The position numbers and the translations under genes were made by a program. A DNA stretch of 47,274 nucleotides from Miniphocaeibacter sp012841535 (GTDB taxonomy: Bacteria > Bacillota > Clostridia > Tissierellales > Peptoniphilaceae). The DNA lies in NCBI RefSeq assembly GCF_049274025.1, contig NZ_JBASRV010000021.1, one strand, 5' to 3'. The notes under the pieces are model-generated. The model saw only the letters and a program-made list of their open reading frames with translations, did not search any database and was not told the DNA's origin. Below, in pieces: positions 24,777-33,103 of the stretch (within the stretch, counting starts at the first letter, position 1; every line of letters starts with the position of its first letter).

Positions 24777-25807
24777 AAGCACTCCTTCTTACAATTAATA
24801 TCCTCTATTAAAATATTGCTTCTTTCAATACTCTCTATTTTGAAAATATCGTTAATAAAAATTTCCGATGTCATTCCATCAATATAATCAGATACTTTAT
24901 TAGTATATAGGGCATTTCTAAAATCTTTTTCTGTAAATCTAAGGCCTATTAACCTTTGGGAAAATTTCTTAATATCGTCTTTACCAAAGAAATCTCCATT
25001 GATTATAATATCCTCAACTACTCCATTAGCAAGAGATACACCATATTCAACAATACCAAAATTGTGTTTTACAGAATGTTTTATACCACATTTTGGACTT
25101 TTCCCATAATTCCACTTATCTGAAGCAAATCTTTTAGCTCTGATTTTTAAAATTTCATCTTCTGTTTTTCCATCTATTTTTGTAATTTTATCAATGTTAA
25201 AGTCCTCTAAAACAGTTTTTTTAATATGGTCCATAAATTCTGTAACCGATAAATCCATTTCATTTTTTAACATTCCAACTCTAGCTGAAACGGAATTAAC
25301 ATTTTTACCAACAAATTTTAAGGGATTAGGTCTAAGGGCATTTTTCATATTTTCCATATTCCCACCATATAGTATTGAGCCATGATGAAGAACTTTACCA
25401 TTACTATGGTATTGAGCATTACCGGAAAACTTCTTACCGTCTATAATTAAATCATTCCTACCTGTAAATTCTCCCTTTAATCCTAGTTTATCTAGTGAGT
25501 CTATAATAGGCTTGGTAAAATAACTAAAGGAGTTTCCCTCTCTTTCCTTTGTAATAAAAGTATACTGGATTATTTCTAAATCACAATAGATTGTACCTCC
25601 TCCAGAAAGTCTTCTTACAATATCCATATTATTTTCAATACAGTAGTCAATATTTACTTCCTTATATATATTTTGATTACGCCCCAAAAGAATACATGGT
25701 TTATTTCTCCATATTATAAAAATATCATCCTTGAAATTATTAAATAAATATTCCTCTAAAGCATGATTATATGCTGGATCCAAATTATTGTTTTCTATAA
25801 CTATCAT
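24773..25807 (-). CDS. lplA: Lipoate-protein ligase A family, first copy
   Basis: 344 residues from ATG 25807, chosen because AAGGGGAAA lies just upstream; an in-frame start 45 bp earlier has no ribosome site. The same motifs as in the next gene are present: Arg-Arg-Leu-Ser-Gly-Gly-Gly-Thr, Gly-Arg-Asn-Asp-Leu, Gly-Lys-Lys-Phe-Ser-Gly-Asn-Ala. The C-terminus is longer by about 20 residues and ends in a Cys/Lys-rich tail. It is first gene of lplA-lplA-lipA. Two ligases next to lipA without lipB suggests that one copy may use octanoate or serve a different acceptor protein (inference). Confidence 0.92.
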   Translation of the reverse strand: MIVIENNNLDPAYNHALEEYLFNNFKDDIFIIWRNKPCILLGRNQNIYKEVNIDYCIENNMDIVRRLSGGGTIYCDLEIIQYTFITKEREGNSFSYFTKPIIDSLDKLGLKGEFTGRNDLIIDGKKFSGNAQYHSNGKVLHHGSILYGGNMENMKNALRPNPLKFVGKNVNSVSARVGMLKNEMDLSVTEFMDHIKKTVLEDFNIDKITKIDGKTEDEILKIRAKRFASDKWNYGKSPKCGIKHSVKHNFGIVEYGVSLANGVVEDIIINGDFFGKDDIKKFSQRLIGLRFTEKDFRNALYTNKVSDYIDGMTSEIFINDIFKIESIERSNILIEDINCKKECL

Positions 25808-25883
25808 TAAATTTCCCCTTAAATTAAGAAATATTTGGAAACTTTTTCCCAATATAAAAATTATATCACACTATTATATTTAC

Positions 25884-25925
25884 AAAAAGATAAGAGAAAA
25901 TAATAACAATTATTACTTTCTCTTA
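25884..25925 (-). terminator. Terminator after the nimA-like gene
   Basis: 16-bp stem (25891-25906 / 25910-25925) with one G-U position, and a TCTTTTTG tail on the minus strand. Confidence 0.8.
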
Positions 25926-25928
25926 AAA

Positions 25929-26402
25929 TTATTTGTAATATTTTCCTGTAATTTCTTTAATTTCTATTTTTGTAACAGCTGTTCCCTTTAACATGTTTTC
26001 CGGAATTTCCCTACTAATTAAATTCGGAGTGTATTTTTTTATTATCTCCTTTAAAATTGTCTCCTTCATACTTACATCTTCTAATAAAGTTGCCTTTCCA
26101 AAAATAACTACCGATTCATATTTAGTATTTGTATCACAAGGATTCTCTTTTGAATCTAGTAGTAGTCCTTGCATTTCATAAATAGAAAGACAAATATTTG
26201 GATTCACCTTAATATTATCGAGTTTCTTCCCTTTTGGTAAAGAATGTACAAATATACTATCTTCATAATATACAAAATGAACAGGAATTACATAAGGCCC
26301 TCCATCTTCATTAATTGTAGCTAAAGAACCTGTTTCTGTTCTTTTAAGTAAATTTTCAATTTCTTCCTTGTTTAATTGATTCATCTTCATTCGATTTTGC
26401 AT
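25929..26402 (-). CDS. NimA-like pyridoxamine 5'-phosphate oxidase-family flavoprotein
   Basis: 157 residues, split-barrel FMN-binding fold. Patterns include Gly-Ser-Leu-Ala-Thr-Ile-Asn-Glu-Asp-Gly-Gly-Pro-Tyr-Val-Ile-Pro-Val and Gly-Lys-Lys-Leu-Asp-Asn-Ile-Lys, common to the 5-nitroimidazole reductase (Nim)-like group. Members reduce small nitro-compounds or have unknown redox roles; resistance cannot be claimed from sequence. AGGAGG precedes ATG by eight bases. It is downstream partner of a DUF998-like gene 18 bp away. Confidence 0.82.
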   Translation of the reverse strand: MQNRMKMNQLNKEEIENLLKRTETGSLATINEDGGPYVIPVHFVYYEDSIFVHSLPKGKKLDNIKVNPNICLSIYEMQGLLLDSKENPCDTNTKYESVVIFGKATLLEDVSMKETILKEIIKKYTPNLISREIPENMLKGTAVTKIEIKEITGKYYK

Positions 26403-26420
26403 AAGTAATTTCCTCCTAAT

Positions 26421-27080
26421 TTAAAATAAACTATTTTTATTTTCTATATTATTAAATATTGAATTAACAGCCACAATAAAAAATGGTAAAAATGTAAATA
26501 ATAATGAAAGTTTTTGCCATAAGCCTCTATATCTACCGATAATATTATAAAGAAAGTCAACTTTAGAAACTGCAAATAAAATCATAAATATTCCTACAAG
26601 TATAAAATTTATAATTGTTATATTGGCCATTTTTCTATTTTTTTCTAAGCTATATAATTTCCCCAATATTAAAATCCCTATAATTATAGCTATAAAGGCT
26701 ACTAGGGAAGCTGAGCCATGAATAAACTTTCCTATATTAATAATTTTAAAATTCAACATGGAGCTATCAAATAAACCTGTAAGAATACAATCTCCTAAGG
26801 CAAATAAGCCTATTGATAAGGATAGGTACCTAGCTAGTTTTTTTGAAGTATTTCGAAATCTAGTAAAAAATGCCGGTATAGCCATTAAAAATAAAATACC
26901 ATTTGTAATTTCCCATGTTTTAAAAACTATATTTACAAATCCCTTTGTTTCACCAAATTTACTTATAACATTTATTATTTGATTAAAATCTGAAACAAAA
27001 ACACCAAGAATAAAGGGTAAAATCAGTTCACTTATTACTCCAATAACCATAAAATAAAATCCATTTTTCCTTAAATTCAA
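26421..27080 (-). CDS. Six-helix membrane protein, DUF998-like
   Basis: 219 residues with about six hydrophobic helices and short loops. It has the pattern of the DUF998 family (Leu-Arg-x-x-Gly N-terminus, Ile-Ser-Lys-Phe-Gly, Trp-Glu-Ile-Thr-Asn-Gly in helix 2, His-Gly-x-x-Ser in helix 4). I chose TTG 27080 because GGAGG stands five bases before it; an ATG at 27107 would lie upstream of that ribosome site and has none of its own. Function unknown. It is co-transcribed with the NimA-like flavoprotein. Confidence 0.6.
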   Translation of the reverse strand: MNLRKNGFYFMVIGVISELILPFILGVFVSDFNQIINVISKFGETKGFVNIVFKTWEITNGILFLMAIPAFFTRFRNTSKKLARYLSLSIGLFALGDCILTGLFDSSMLNFKIINIGKFIHGSASLVAFIAIIIGILILGKLYSLEKNRKMANITIINFILVGIFMILFAVSKVDFLYNIIGRYRGLWQKLSLLFTFLPFFIVAVNSIFNNIENKNSLF

Positions 27081-27215
27081 ATTTTCCTCCAAGATAAATA
27101 ATTGCATCTATTATATATTATATAGGTATAAAAATACATAAGCTTTAATAAATTTATTTATTATCTAGCCCTATTTTCTTCTTTCTGTTAATATATTTAT
27201 AAAGCTGGTGATTAA

Positions 27216-28049
27216 ATGATTAACGATATTTGTCCTCATATTTTTAATAATGAATATAGGAATATAAAACCTAAAAAAGATGATATAGCCTTAATTTATA
27301 ATAATGAAAAAATCTTGTTAAGACAAGAAAATGATTATATAGCTTATCCAACAATTGAAGAAATAAAAGAGGATAACATAAACTACACTTTCTTGTTTAC
27401 AATTGACAGTAAAAATTATTTTTTAGCTGAAAATGTAGATATTAGTAAATTAAAAGAATATTCCTTACATTCAAATTTTATATTAAGAAAAACAAAGCCC
27501 ACATATTTGTCCTTTGCTGGTATAACAGGGTATCAACTTAATACATGGTATAATAACACGAAATACTGTGGCAAATGTGGTAGTAAAATGTACCATAGTG
27601 AAACTTCTAGGTCTATGGTTTGTAGTAATTGTAAGGACACTAGATATCCTTTTTTAGCACCTGCTGTTATAGTTGGAATAATTAATAAAGATAAATTATT
27701 AGTTACTAAATATAACAGAAGCAAGTATAAAAACTATGCCTTAGTAGCAGGTTATGCAGAAATCGGAGAAAATATAGAAGACACCGTCCGTCGTGAAGTA
27801 ATGGAGGAAGTTGGCCTAGAGGTAAAAAACATTACATATTATAAAAGTCAGCCTTGGAGTTTTTCCTGCTCCCTCTTATTTGGATTTTTCTGTGAACTCG
27901 ATGGCTCTGACCAAATAAAACTAGATGAAGATGAACTGTCAATGGCTAAATGGGTTACTAGGGAAGAATTAGATAATAGCCCTGACTTAATTAGCTTAAC
28001 AGCAGAAATGATACAAATGTTTAAAGATAATAGAGTAAAGTTTAGGTGA
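27216..28049 (+). CDS. nudC: NAD(H) pyrophosphatase / RNA deNADding enzyme NudC
   Basis: 277 residues. NudC hydrolyses NADH to NMNH and AMP and removes NAD caps from RNA. Visible are a zinc ribbon (Cys-Gly-Lys-Cys-Gly ... Cys-Ser-Asn-Cys, about residues 118-136), the Nudix box starting Gly-Tyr-Ala-Glu-x-Gly-Glu with Arg-Arg-Glu-Val-Met-Glu-Glu-Val-Gly, and the NADH-pyrophosphatase signature Ser-Gln-Pro-Trp-Ser-Phe. Start ATG 27216 has GGTGAT nearby. It is followed after 4 bp by an XRE regulator in the same operon. Confidence 0.93.
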   Translation: MINDICPHIFNNEYRNIKPKKDDIALIYNNEKILLRQENDYIAYPTIEEIKEDNINYTFLFTIDSKNYFLAENVDISKLKEYSLHSNFILRKTKPTYLSFAGITGYQLNTWYNNTKYCGKCGSKMYHSETSRSMVCSNCKDTRYPFLAPAVIVGIINKDKLLVTKYNRSKYKNYALVAGYAEIGENIEDTVRREVMEEVGLEVKNITYYKSQPWSFSCSLLFGFFCELDGSDQIKLDEDELSMAKWVTREELDNSPDLISLTAEMIQMFKDNRVKFR

Positions 28050-28053
28050 TATA

Positions 28054-28356
28054 GTGGAATTTCATGAAAGATTAAAAATAGTAAGGGAAAAACAAAAAAT
28101 CGACTTAGAAAATTTAGCAAAGGATTTGGATATTTCCACAGAAGAAATTATTAGTTGGGAAAATGGCGAAGAAGAACCCAGCATAGATAATTTAATTAAA
28201 TTAAGTAAAATTTATAGAACTTCCACTGACTACTTGTTAACTGGAAAAAGCAGTTCAGACTTTTTCTTTAAAATATTAATGCTAGTTTTATCGGTAATAA
28301 CTCTAGGAGTCTTCTTATTTGTTATAATTGCTGCAATAAGAATACTATTTAACTAA
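28054..28356 (+). CDS. XRE-family HTH regulator with C-terminal membrane helix
   Basis: 100 residues starting at GTG 28054. Residues 5-60 form an XRE helix-turn-helix (Leu-Ala-Lys-Asp-Leu-Asp-Ile-Ser ... Ile-Ser-Trp-Glu-Asn-Gly-Glu ... Thr-Ser-Thr-Asp-Tyr-Leu-Leu). Residues 70-98 form one hydrophobic helix, so the regulator is probably membrane tethered. Such proteins occur widely in Firmicutes with unknown signals. It sits directly behind nudC. A second, decayed gene of the same architecture lies at 30634-30947. Confidence 0.85.
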   Translation: MEFHERLKIVREKQKIDLENLAKDLDISTEEIISWENGEEEPSIDNLIKLSKIYRTSTDYLLTGKSSSDFFFKILMLVLSVITLGVFLFVIIAAIRILFN

Positions 28357-28369
28357 TATTTTATGATTT

Positions 28370-28407
28370 AAAAGCCCTTCTATTTTTTATTAGAAGGGCT
28401 TTTATTT
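28370..28407. terminator. Bidirectional terminator between XRE gene and metal ATPase
   Basis: 13-bp stem AAAAGCCCTTCTA/TAGAAGGGCTTTT with an eight-base loop and T-rich flanks on both sides. Confidence 0.9.
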
Positions 28408-28429
28408 TTCCATAAAATCTATAACTCCT

Positions 28430-30397
28430 TTAAAGGTCTTTTTCCTTCGTTGGAATTAAAAGTCTTAATCCATTTATAATAACTATTAAGGTACTTCCCT
28501 CATGGGCAATTACCCCTAAAGCTATATCCATTTTTCCAATAAAGTTTAAAACTACCAGCAAAACTACTATTGCCATTGAAAAAACAATATTTTGCACTAC
28601 TATTTTATTTAAACGCTTTGAAACAGTATGGGCATAGCTTAATTTTAATAAATCATTATTTGTTAATACAACATCTGCAGCGTCTATGGCAATGTCTGTT
28701 CCATCTCCCATGGCAATTCCAATATCTGCCTTAACTAAAGCAGGAGCATCATTTACCCCATCACCTGTCATTCCAACAATACCATATTTTTCCTTTAATT
28801 TTTCTATTACAAGGGATTTTTCTTCAGGCAGTACATTTGCTATAACTTCATCTATATTTAAAATATCCCCTACAGCCTTTCCTACTTTTTCAGAATCCCC
28901 TGTAACTAATACAGTGTGAATATTTTGTGATTTAAAATAGTTAATAGCTGTTTTAGAATTTTCTTTAGGTAAATCCATTAAGGCTATTAGGCCTACTACC
29001 TGATTATCTTCTACAATATAAACTACAGTCTTGCCTTCTTTTTCAAATAAATTCCTTCTATTTTCAATTTCTTTATTTACCTTAGTAAAACCTGTAGGTT
29101 TCCCTACTTTATATAAAACTCCATTATACTTTGCCGCTATTCCCATTCCAATTATATTTTTTATTTCAATATCTAATTCCTCTATATTATTGTCAAAATA
29201 ATTTACAATAGCTGTAGCTAAAGGATGGTTAGAATTTTTTTCCATTGTAACTACAATATTTATTATTTTTTCCTTTTCTATGTTTTCTAATAAATAAAAA
29301 TCTGTAACTTTTGGCTTTCCTTCAGTTAAAGTACCGGTTTTATCAAAAGCAATTGCCTTTATATAATTTAAATTAGATAAATAAGAACCACCTTTAAATA
29401 GCACTCCTTTTTTTGCAAGATTTGATATTCCAGATAAAGTTGCCGGAATTGCACTGGCTGCTAAGGCACATGGAGAAGCTGAAATAAGAAATACTATTCC
29501 CCTATAGAAACTTAAATTCCAACCCCAATTAAAAATCATAAGTCCCATTATAATAATAAGAGGAAACAAGACCAAAACAACTGTTACATAAATAGGCTCT
29601 ATTTTTTTAATTTTACTAGCTGTTTTTGTTAAATTCTTTTGTGACTGATTTACTAATTCTAATATTTTTGCAAAGACAGTTTCTGAACTGTCCTTAGTAA
29701 CTACCATTTTAAAAGTTCCAGTACCATTAATTGTACTTCCAAATACCAGGTCACCAATATTTTTTTCCTTAGGAATACTTTCACCGGTTATGGCTGACTC
29801 ATCAATAGAAGTTGAACCGGAAATAATTTTACCATCAGTTGGAACTTGATCTCCATTTAAAACCTGAACCTCATCTCCAATAGATAATTCTTCAATTGAA
29901 ACTATTTTTATACTTCCATCTTCTTGAACTAACCTAGCTTCTGTTGGTGTCATTTTTAATAAGTTGGTAATTTCCCTTTTACTTTTTCCCTCTGCATAAT
30001 CCTCTAGAAAATGTGCACCTGCAAAAATCAATATTAAAAGTGCAGCCTCTTCAAAATTATTAATTAAAATTGCCCCTACTGCTGCTAAGGTCATTAGGAG
30101 ATGAATATTAGGTGAAAATCTCTTCTTGCTAACAGTGTCCCTTATAGTATCACCAAATCCTTCACCAATAACATGATAACCTGCAAATAAAATAGAAGCT
30201 AAATATAAAATTTTGTTAAAAATATCAGAAGGGAATTTATAAAATAAAGCTATTAAATATAGTATTAAACCAATTATATATAAAATTGGCCCCATGCTGC
30301 CATGACTATGTTCATGCTCATGTTTATGTTGATGCTCATGTTCATGTTTATGTTCATGACTATGATTACTAATTTTTTTATTATAACTATCTTTCAT
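28430..30397 (-). CDS. P1B-4-type heavy-metal P-type ATPase with His-rich N-terminus
   Basis: 655 residues from ATG 30397 (a GTG nine bases earlier overlaps the AGGG ribosome site). The N-terminus has eleven His in alternate positions between residues 12 and 32 instead of a ferredoxin-like metal domain. Membrane motif Ser-Pro-Cys-Ala-Leu and the late motif His-Glu-Gly-Ser-Thr are the signature pair of the P1B-4 group (CoaT, PfeT, CtpD), which export Co, Fe(II) or Zn. The catalytic Asp is in Asp-Lys-Thr-Gly-Thr-Leu-Thr and the hinge is Gly-Asp-Gly-Val-Asn-Asp-Ala-Pro. It is a single gene; a TTGACA promoter with paired CATATG sites lies just upstream. The metal cannot be fixed from sequence. 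Confidence 0.9.
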   Translation of the reverse strand: MKDSYNKKISNHSHEHKHEHEHQHKHEHEHSHGSMGPILYIIGLILYLIALFYKFPSDIFNKILYLASILFAGYHVIGEGFGDTIRDTVSKKRFSPNIHLLMTLAAVGAILINNFEEAALLILIFAGAHFLEDYAEGKSKREITNLLKMTPTEARLVQEDGSIKIVSIEELSIGDEVQVLNGDQVPTDGKIISGSTSIDESAITGESIPKEKNIGDLVFGSTINGTGTFKMVVTKDSSETVFAKILELVNQSQKNLTKTASKIKKIEPIYVTVVLVLFPLIIIMGLMIFNWGWNLSFYRGIVFLISASPCALAASAIPATLSGISNLAKKGVLFKGGSYLSNLNYIKAIAFDKTGTLTEGKPKVTDFYLLENIEKEKIINIVVTMEKNSNHPLATAIVNYFDNNIEELDIEIKNIIGMGIAAKYNGVLYKVGKPTGFTKVNKEIENRRNLFEKEGKTVVYIVEDNQVVGLIALMDLPKENSKTAINYFKSQNIHTVLVTGDSEKVGKAVGDILNIDEVIANVLPEEKSLVIEKLKEKYGIVGMTGDGVNDAPALVKADIGIAMGDGTDIAIDAADVVLTNNDLLKLSYAHTVSKRLNKIVVQNIVFSMAIVVLLVVLNFIGKMDIALGVIAHEGSTLIVIINGLRLLIPTKEKDL

Positions 30398-30427
30398 TAT
30401 ACTCACGCCCTTATATTAGTCTTTGTT

Positions 30428-30465
30428 CATATGAATATTTAATCATATGTTTAAGTAAATGTCAA
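30428..30465 (-). promoter_or_regulatory. Promoter and metal-sensor-like operator of the P1B-4 ATPase
   Basis: TTGACA (minus strand 30465-30460) is a consensus -35. Two CATATG palindromes (30428-30433 and 30444-30449, 16 bp apart) cover the expected -10 region. AT-rich paired sites of this type are used by ArsR/SmtB-family metal repressors. No such regulator is encoded in the window. Confidence 0.45.
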
Positions 30466-30633
30466 TTACTATATAATTATGACTATAATTAATTAAGGAA
30501 TAATATATATGGACATATCTTTATACAAATTTAATAAATATTATTTATGTAACTCTTAATTGACAACTATTAGGTTTTCATTGGTCTATGCCACTAAAGT
30601 TTATGCTAATCTACTAGTCAATATGGACTTATT

Positions 30634-30947
30634 ATGATTTCAAAAAGATTGCAGGTTTTAAGAAAGAAAAACTATTTCCAAGAAGAGCTAGCTGAAAATT
30701 AAATAATTCTAAACAGGTAATTTCTCTCTGGCCAAGGAAATCCTGACATAGACAATATTATAAAACTATGCGAAATTTATAGTATCGGCACAGACTATAT
30801 TTTACTAGGTGAAATTACCAATAAAAATTCTTCAACTAATTATCCAGCGCCAGTTAAGTATATTAAAAAAATTCTATTATATTTTTCACCTACTTCCTAG
30901 CAATTATTTTAACAATAGGTTTTGTTATAAAGTTGATTATACTTTAA
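30634..30947 (+). pseudogene. Decayed XRE regulator with C-terminal membrane helix
   Basis: Reading across frames recovers an XRE protein like the intact one at 28054. The start is Met-Ile-Ser-Lys-Arg-Leu-Gln-Val-Leu-Arg, a stop follows Leu-Ala-Glu-Asn, another frame gives Asn-Ser-Lys-Gln-Val-Ile-Ser-Leu-Trp, a third gives Asn-Pro-Asp-Ile-Asp-Asn-Ile-Ile-Lys-Leu and Gly-Thr-Asp-Tyr-Ile-Leu-Leu, and the last frame gives the membrane helix up to 30947. At least three frame changes and one in-frame stop show it is not functional. The 220 bp before it (30407-30633) hold the ATPase promoter and otherwise no recognisable feature. Confidence 0.8.
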
Positions 30948-30977
30948 AAGATAAAATTTATTACCCTTAAAATTACA

Positions 30978-31005
30978 AAAACGAGAAATATATATTTCTC
31001 GTTTT
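30978..31005. terminator. Terminator after the nitroreductase gene
   Basis: Perfect 13-bp stem AAAACGAGAAATA/TATTTCTCGTTTT with a two-base loop and T runs on both strands. Confidence 0.85.
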
Positions 31006-31519
31006 ACAATTCTTCAACTAATTCATTTCTTTCTTTAAAAGTATTATGATTGTCTGAAGGTTTTGCATTTTCTGAAGCATAACCTACTGGAAGTAAACAA
31101 ACCGGTCTTAAATTTTCCGGAATATTAAATTCCTTCTTCGTTAATTCCGGGTCAAAGGAAACTACCCATACAGAATCAAGTCCTAAATCCTTTGCCTCTA
31201 ACATCATATGACTACAAACAATTGAGCCGTCCATTACTCCACTATTATAGCCTTCTACAAAAGGACTTTGCCAACTTTCTTCCTCATTAACACAAATTAG
31301 AAATACAAGAGGAGCATTGTAAGCATTTTTAGTAATTTTTCTTATTTTCTCTATAGCCTCCGGACTTTTTAAAACAAAAATCTTTTGTGGTTGAAAATTA
31401 CAAGCCGTTGGAGCTACTTTAGCCGCTTCTAATATTTGATTGATTTTTTCTTCCTCTACTTCTTTACTAGAATAATCCCTTACAGAATACCTTTCCTTGG
31501 CTAACTTAATAAAATCCAT
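31004..31519 (-). CDS. Nitroreductase-family FMN oxidoreductase
   Basis: 171 residues from ATG 31519, fixed by GGAGG just before it; longer readings run into the neighbouring insertion sequence. Nitroreductase signatures are Lys-Glu-Arg-Tyr-Ser-Val-Arg-Asp-Tyr near the N-terminus (FMN phosphate contact), Ala-Pro-Thr-Ala-Cys-Asn-Phe-Gln-Pro and Leu-Asp-Ser-Val-Trp-Val. Size is that of the short, single-FMN-domain members that form dimers. Substrate is unknown. The insertion sequence lies divergently about 65 bp upstream, so the native promoter may have been altered or replaced. Confidence 0.88.
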   Translation of the reverse strand: MDFIKLAKERYSVRDYSSKEVEEEKINQILEAAKVAPTACNFQPQKIFVLKSPEAIEKIRKITKNAYNAPLVFLICVNEEESWQSPFVEGYNSGVMDGSIVCSHMMLEAKDLGLDSVWVVSFDPELTKKEFNIPENLRPVCLLPVGYASENAKPSDNHNTFKERNELVEEL

Positions 31520-31565
31520 TTTTTCCTCCTTATTCAAATATCCGTTCTGTAAACTTAAATGAAAA

Positions 31566-31658
31566 TGAGAACTCCAAACCTCTGTTTGATACAATGTTTT
31601 TGACACAAAACCAATATCTCCCAGAAAGGATGTAGTTCTCATGTCAAAAATTGTATCA
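31566..31658 (+). promoter_or_regulatory. Inverted repeats covering the transposase start
   Basis: TGAGAACT (31566-31573) pairs with AGTTCTCA (31634-31641), and TGATACAATGTTTTTGACA (31587-31605) pairs with TGTCAAAAATTGTATCA (31642-31658). A transcript entering from the left could fold over the ribosome site and ATG of the transposase. This resembles the known protection of IS10 and IS50 from external transcription. Confidence 0.55.
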
Positions 31659-32671
31659 ATTAAGTGTCCAAAGTGCAACAATATTCATTCTTTTTATCGT
31701 TATGGTAAAGATAGGTATGGTTTTCAAAAATTTTTATGTAGGGATTGTAATCACCAATTTGCTCCTGATAATCCGTCTACTAAAGTTTTAAAAAATCATC
31801 CTCGTTGTCCTATTTGTGGTAAGGCTACTTTTCTTCACCATGATTATGATTATTATTCTAATTTTAGATATGGTGACAAAAAATGTAACTACTCTATGTT
31901 TGTACCTAAACCCAATTCAATTTTACCTTCTTCAATGTCTAAGCTTGTTGGTAAAACGGATTTTAAAGGTATGAGATACCCAGTTTATTTAATTATTAAC
32001 GTCCTTGTTATGTTTTATATTGGTAAGAATTCTTTTAGAAATATTTCCCTTATTCTTAGAATTGTTAATAATGTCAAGGTCTCTCATACTACTGTTAGTA
32101 ACTGGTGTAAAAAATTTGCTCCTCTATTTCATAATCTTTCTTTGGATTAATCCCCTTGATGGATTTTAATTCTGATGAATGGCATGCTGATGAAACTGTT
32201 GTTAAAATTAGTGGTGAAAAATACTATATTTGGTTTATTGTTGATTCAGAAACTAGATTTATTTTAGGTTATCATCTTTCTCGTAGTAGAAGTTCTACTG
32301 AAGCCTTTACTTCTATTAACGCTGTTAAAGATATGGGAACTGTTGGTTCTATAGTTACTGATTGCTATAGTGCCTATAGACAACCTATTAAAACCATTTT
32401 CAACAATAAGGTTAATCATATACGTGTTAAAAGCTTTAGTGATGATATTACTAATAATTTAATTGAATCATTTCATGGTCAATTTAAAGCTTGGTATAAG
32501 ACTAAACGTGGTTTTTCTTCTTTTGAATCAGCCAATAATTTAATTAGTATGTTTGTTTTCTTTTTTAATTTTGTTAGAGATCATTCAGGACTTAACAATT
32601 TTACTCCTGCTCAGGTCGCCGGTCTTAATTTAACAAAAAGTCAAAAGAAAAAATTTCTTTTAGTTGCTTAA
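31641..32671 (+). pseudogene. DDE transposase with zinc ribbon, frameshifted
   Basis: The first frame (31641-32150) has a zinc ribbon Cys-Pro-Lys-Cys-Asn ... Cys-Arg-Asp-Cys-Asn, a second Cys-Pro-Ile-Cys pair and an HTH (His-Thr-Thr-Val-Ser-Asn-Trp). The second frame, open from 32135 to 32671, has the DDE core: Trp-His-Ala-Asp-Glu-Thr, Val-Thr-Asp-Cys-Tyr-Ser, and Asn-Leu-Ile-Glu-Ser-Phe-His-Gly. Both frames are open only in 32135-32150, and no slippery heptamer of the X-XXY-YYZ kind is in phase there, so I favour an inactivating indel over programmed frameshifting. The combined length of about 340 residues equals one complete transposase. Confidence 0.8.
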
Positions 32672-32798
32672 TTTGAATTTCAGCTAGATATTTCTAAAAT
32701 ATTTGTTCTTGAAAATTTCAAGGGCATGCTTTGCATGTTCATTTTACCCTTGACAATTTTTAAAACTAACATTTATACTTTAGCTAATGAAATTCAAA
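32672..32798 (+). repeat. Long multi-part stem-loop directly after the transposase
   Basis: TTTGAATTTCA (32672-32682) pairs with TGAAATTCAAA (32788-32798), GCTA with TAGC (32781-32784), AAAATT-TCAAGGG (32712-32724) with CCCTTGA-C-AATTTT (32747-32760), and CATGC with GCATG (32725-32729 / 32733-32737). It is followed by ATATTTTTTTATTTTTTT, so it may end the transposase RNA. Confidence 0.65.
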
Positions 32799-32913
32799 AG
32801 ATATTTTTTTATTTTTTTGTTTTGTGAATAAATATTGTGTCATTTTTTCATAATTAGTTTACATTATTTCTTCTTAAGTCCACATATGTAATAATAATCT
32901 AATCTTATAATGG

Positions 32914-32960
32914 AATTGTATCAATTAAATGTACAAATTCCAACAAAATTTATTAGTTTT
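32914..32960 (+). repeat. Remnant resembling the first ~46 bp of the transposase gene
   Basis: AATTGTATCAATTAA is identical to 31649-31663, and the following ~30 bp match with scattered differences (TGT, CAAA, CAACAA, ATT blocks in order). It is a direct-orientation, truncated second copy of the element start. Confidence 0.6.
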
Positions 32961-32993
32961 ACAGTCATAATAAAAATAAATTTTTAGTAAGTC

Positions 32994-33023
32994 TAAAAAA
33001 ACATAAGGCAGCAATAGCTGCCT
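32994..33023 (-). terminator. Terminator of the nucleoside/M20 operon
   Basis: Stem AGGCAGC/GCTGCCT with loop AATA; on the minus strand it is followed by TTATGTTTTTTT. It lies 80 bp beyond the last stop of the operon. Confidence 0.85.
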
Positions 33024-33103
33024 ATACAAAAGAGTTTACTATTTAATAAAATATTAGCCAATAACTTAAATAGTTTTTTACCTCCTCGATGAAAAACTAA
33101 AAT

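Larger units (their letters stand above)
31586..32924 (+). mobile_element. Decayed insertion sequence, IS240/IS6-like DDE type
   Basis: The body is a frameshifted transposase gene. Possible terminal inverted repeats are TTGATACAAT (31586-31595) and ATTGTATCAA (32915-32924). No clear target-site duplication is seen, so these limits are tentative. An alternative for the right end is the remnant of a second copy (see 32914-32960). Confidence 0.55.

Noticed and set aside
31520..31681. N-terminal extension of the nitroreductase to 31681
   Set aside because: The extension reads antisense into the insertion sequence and lacks the family pattern; GGAGG before ATG 31519 fixes the start.
32101..32200. 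Programmed -1 frameshift in the transposase
   Set aside because: The second frame is open only from 32135, and the 16-bp overlap has no in-phase slippery heptamer.
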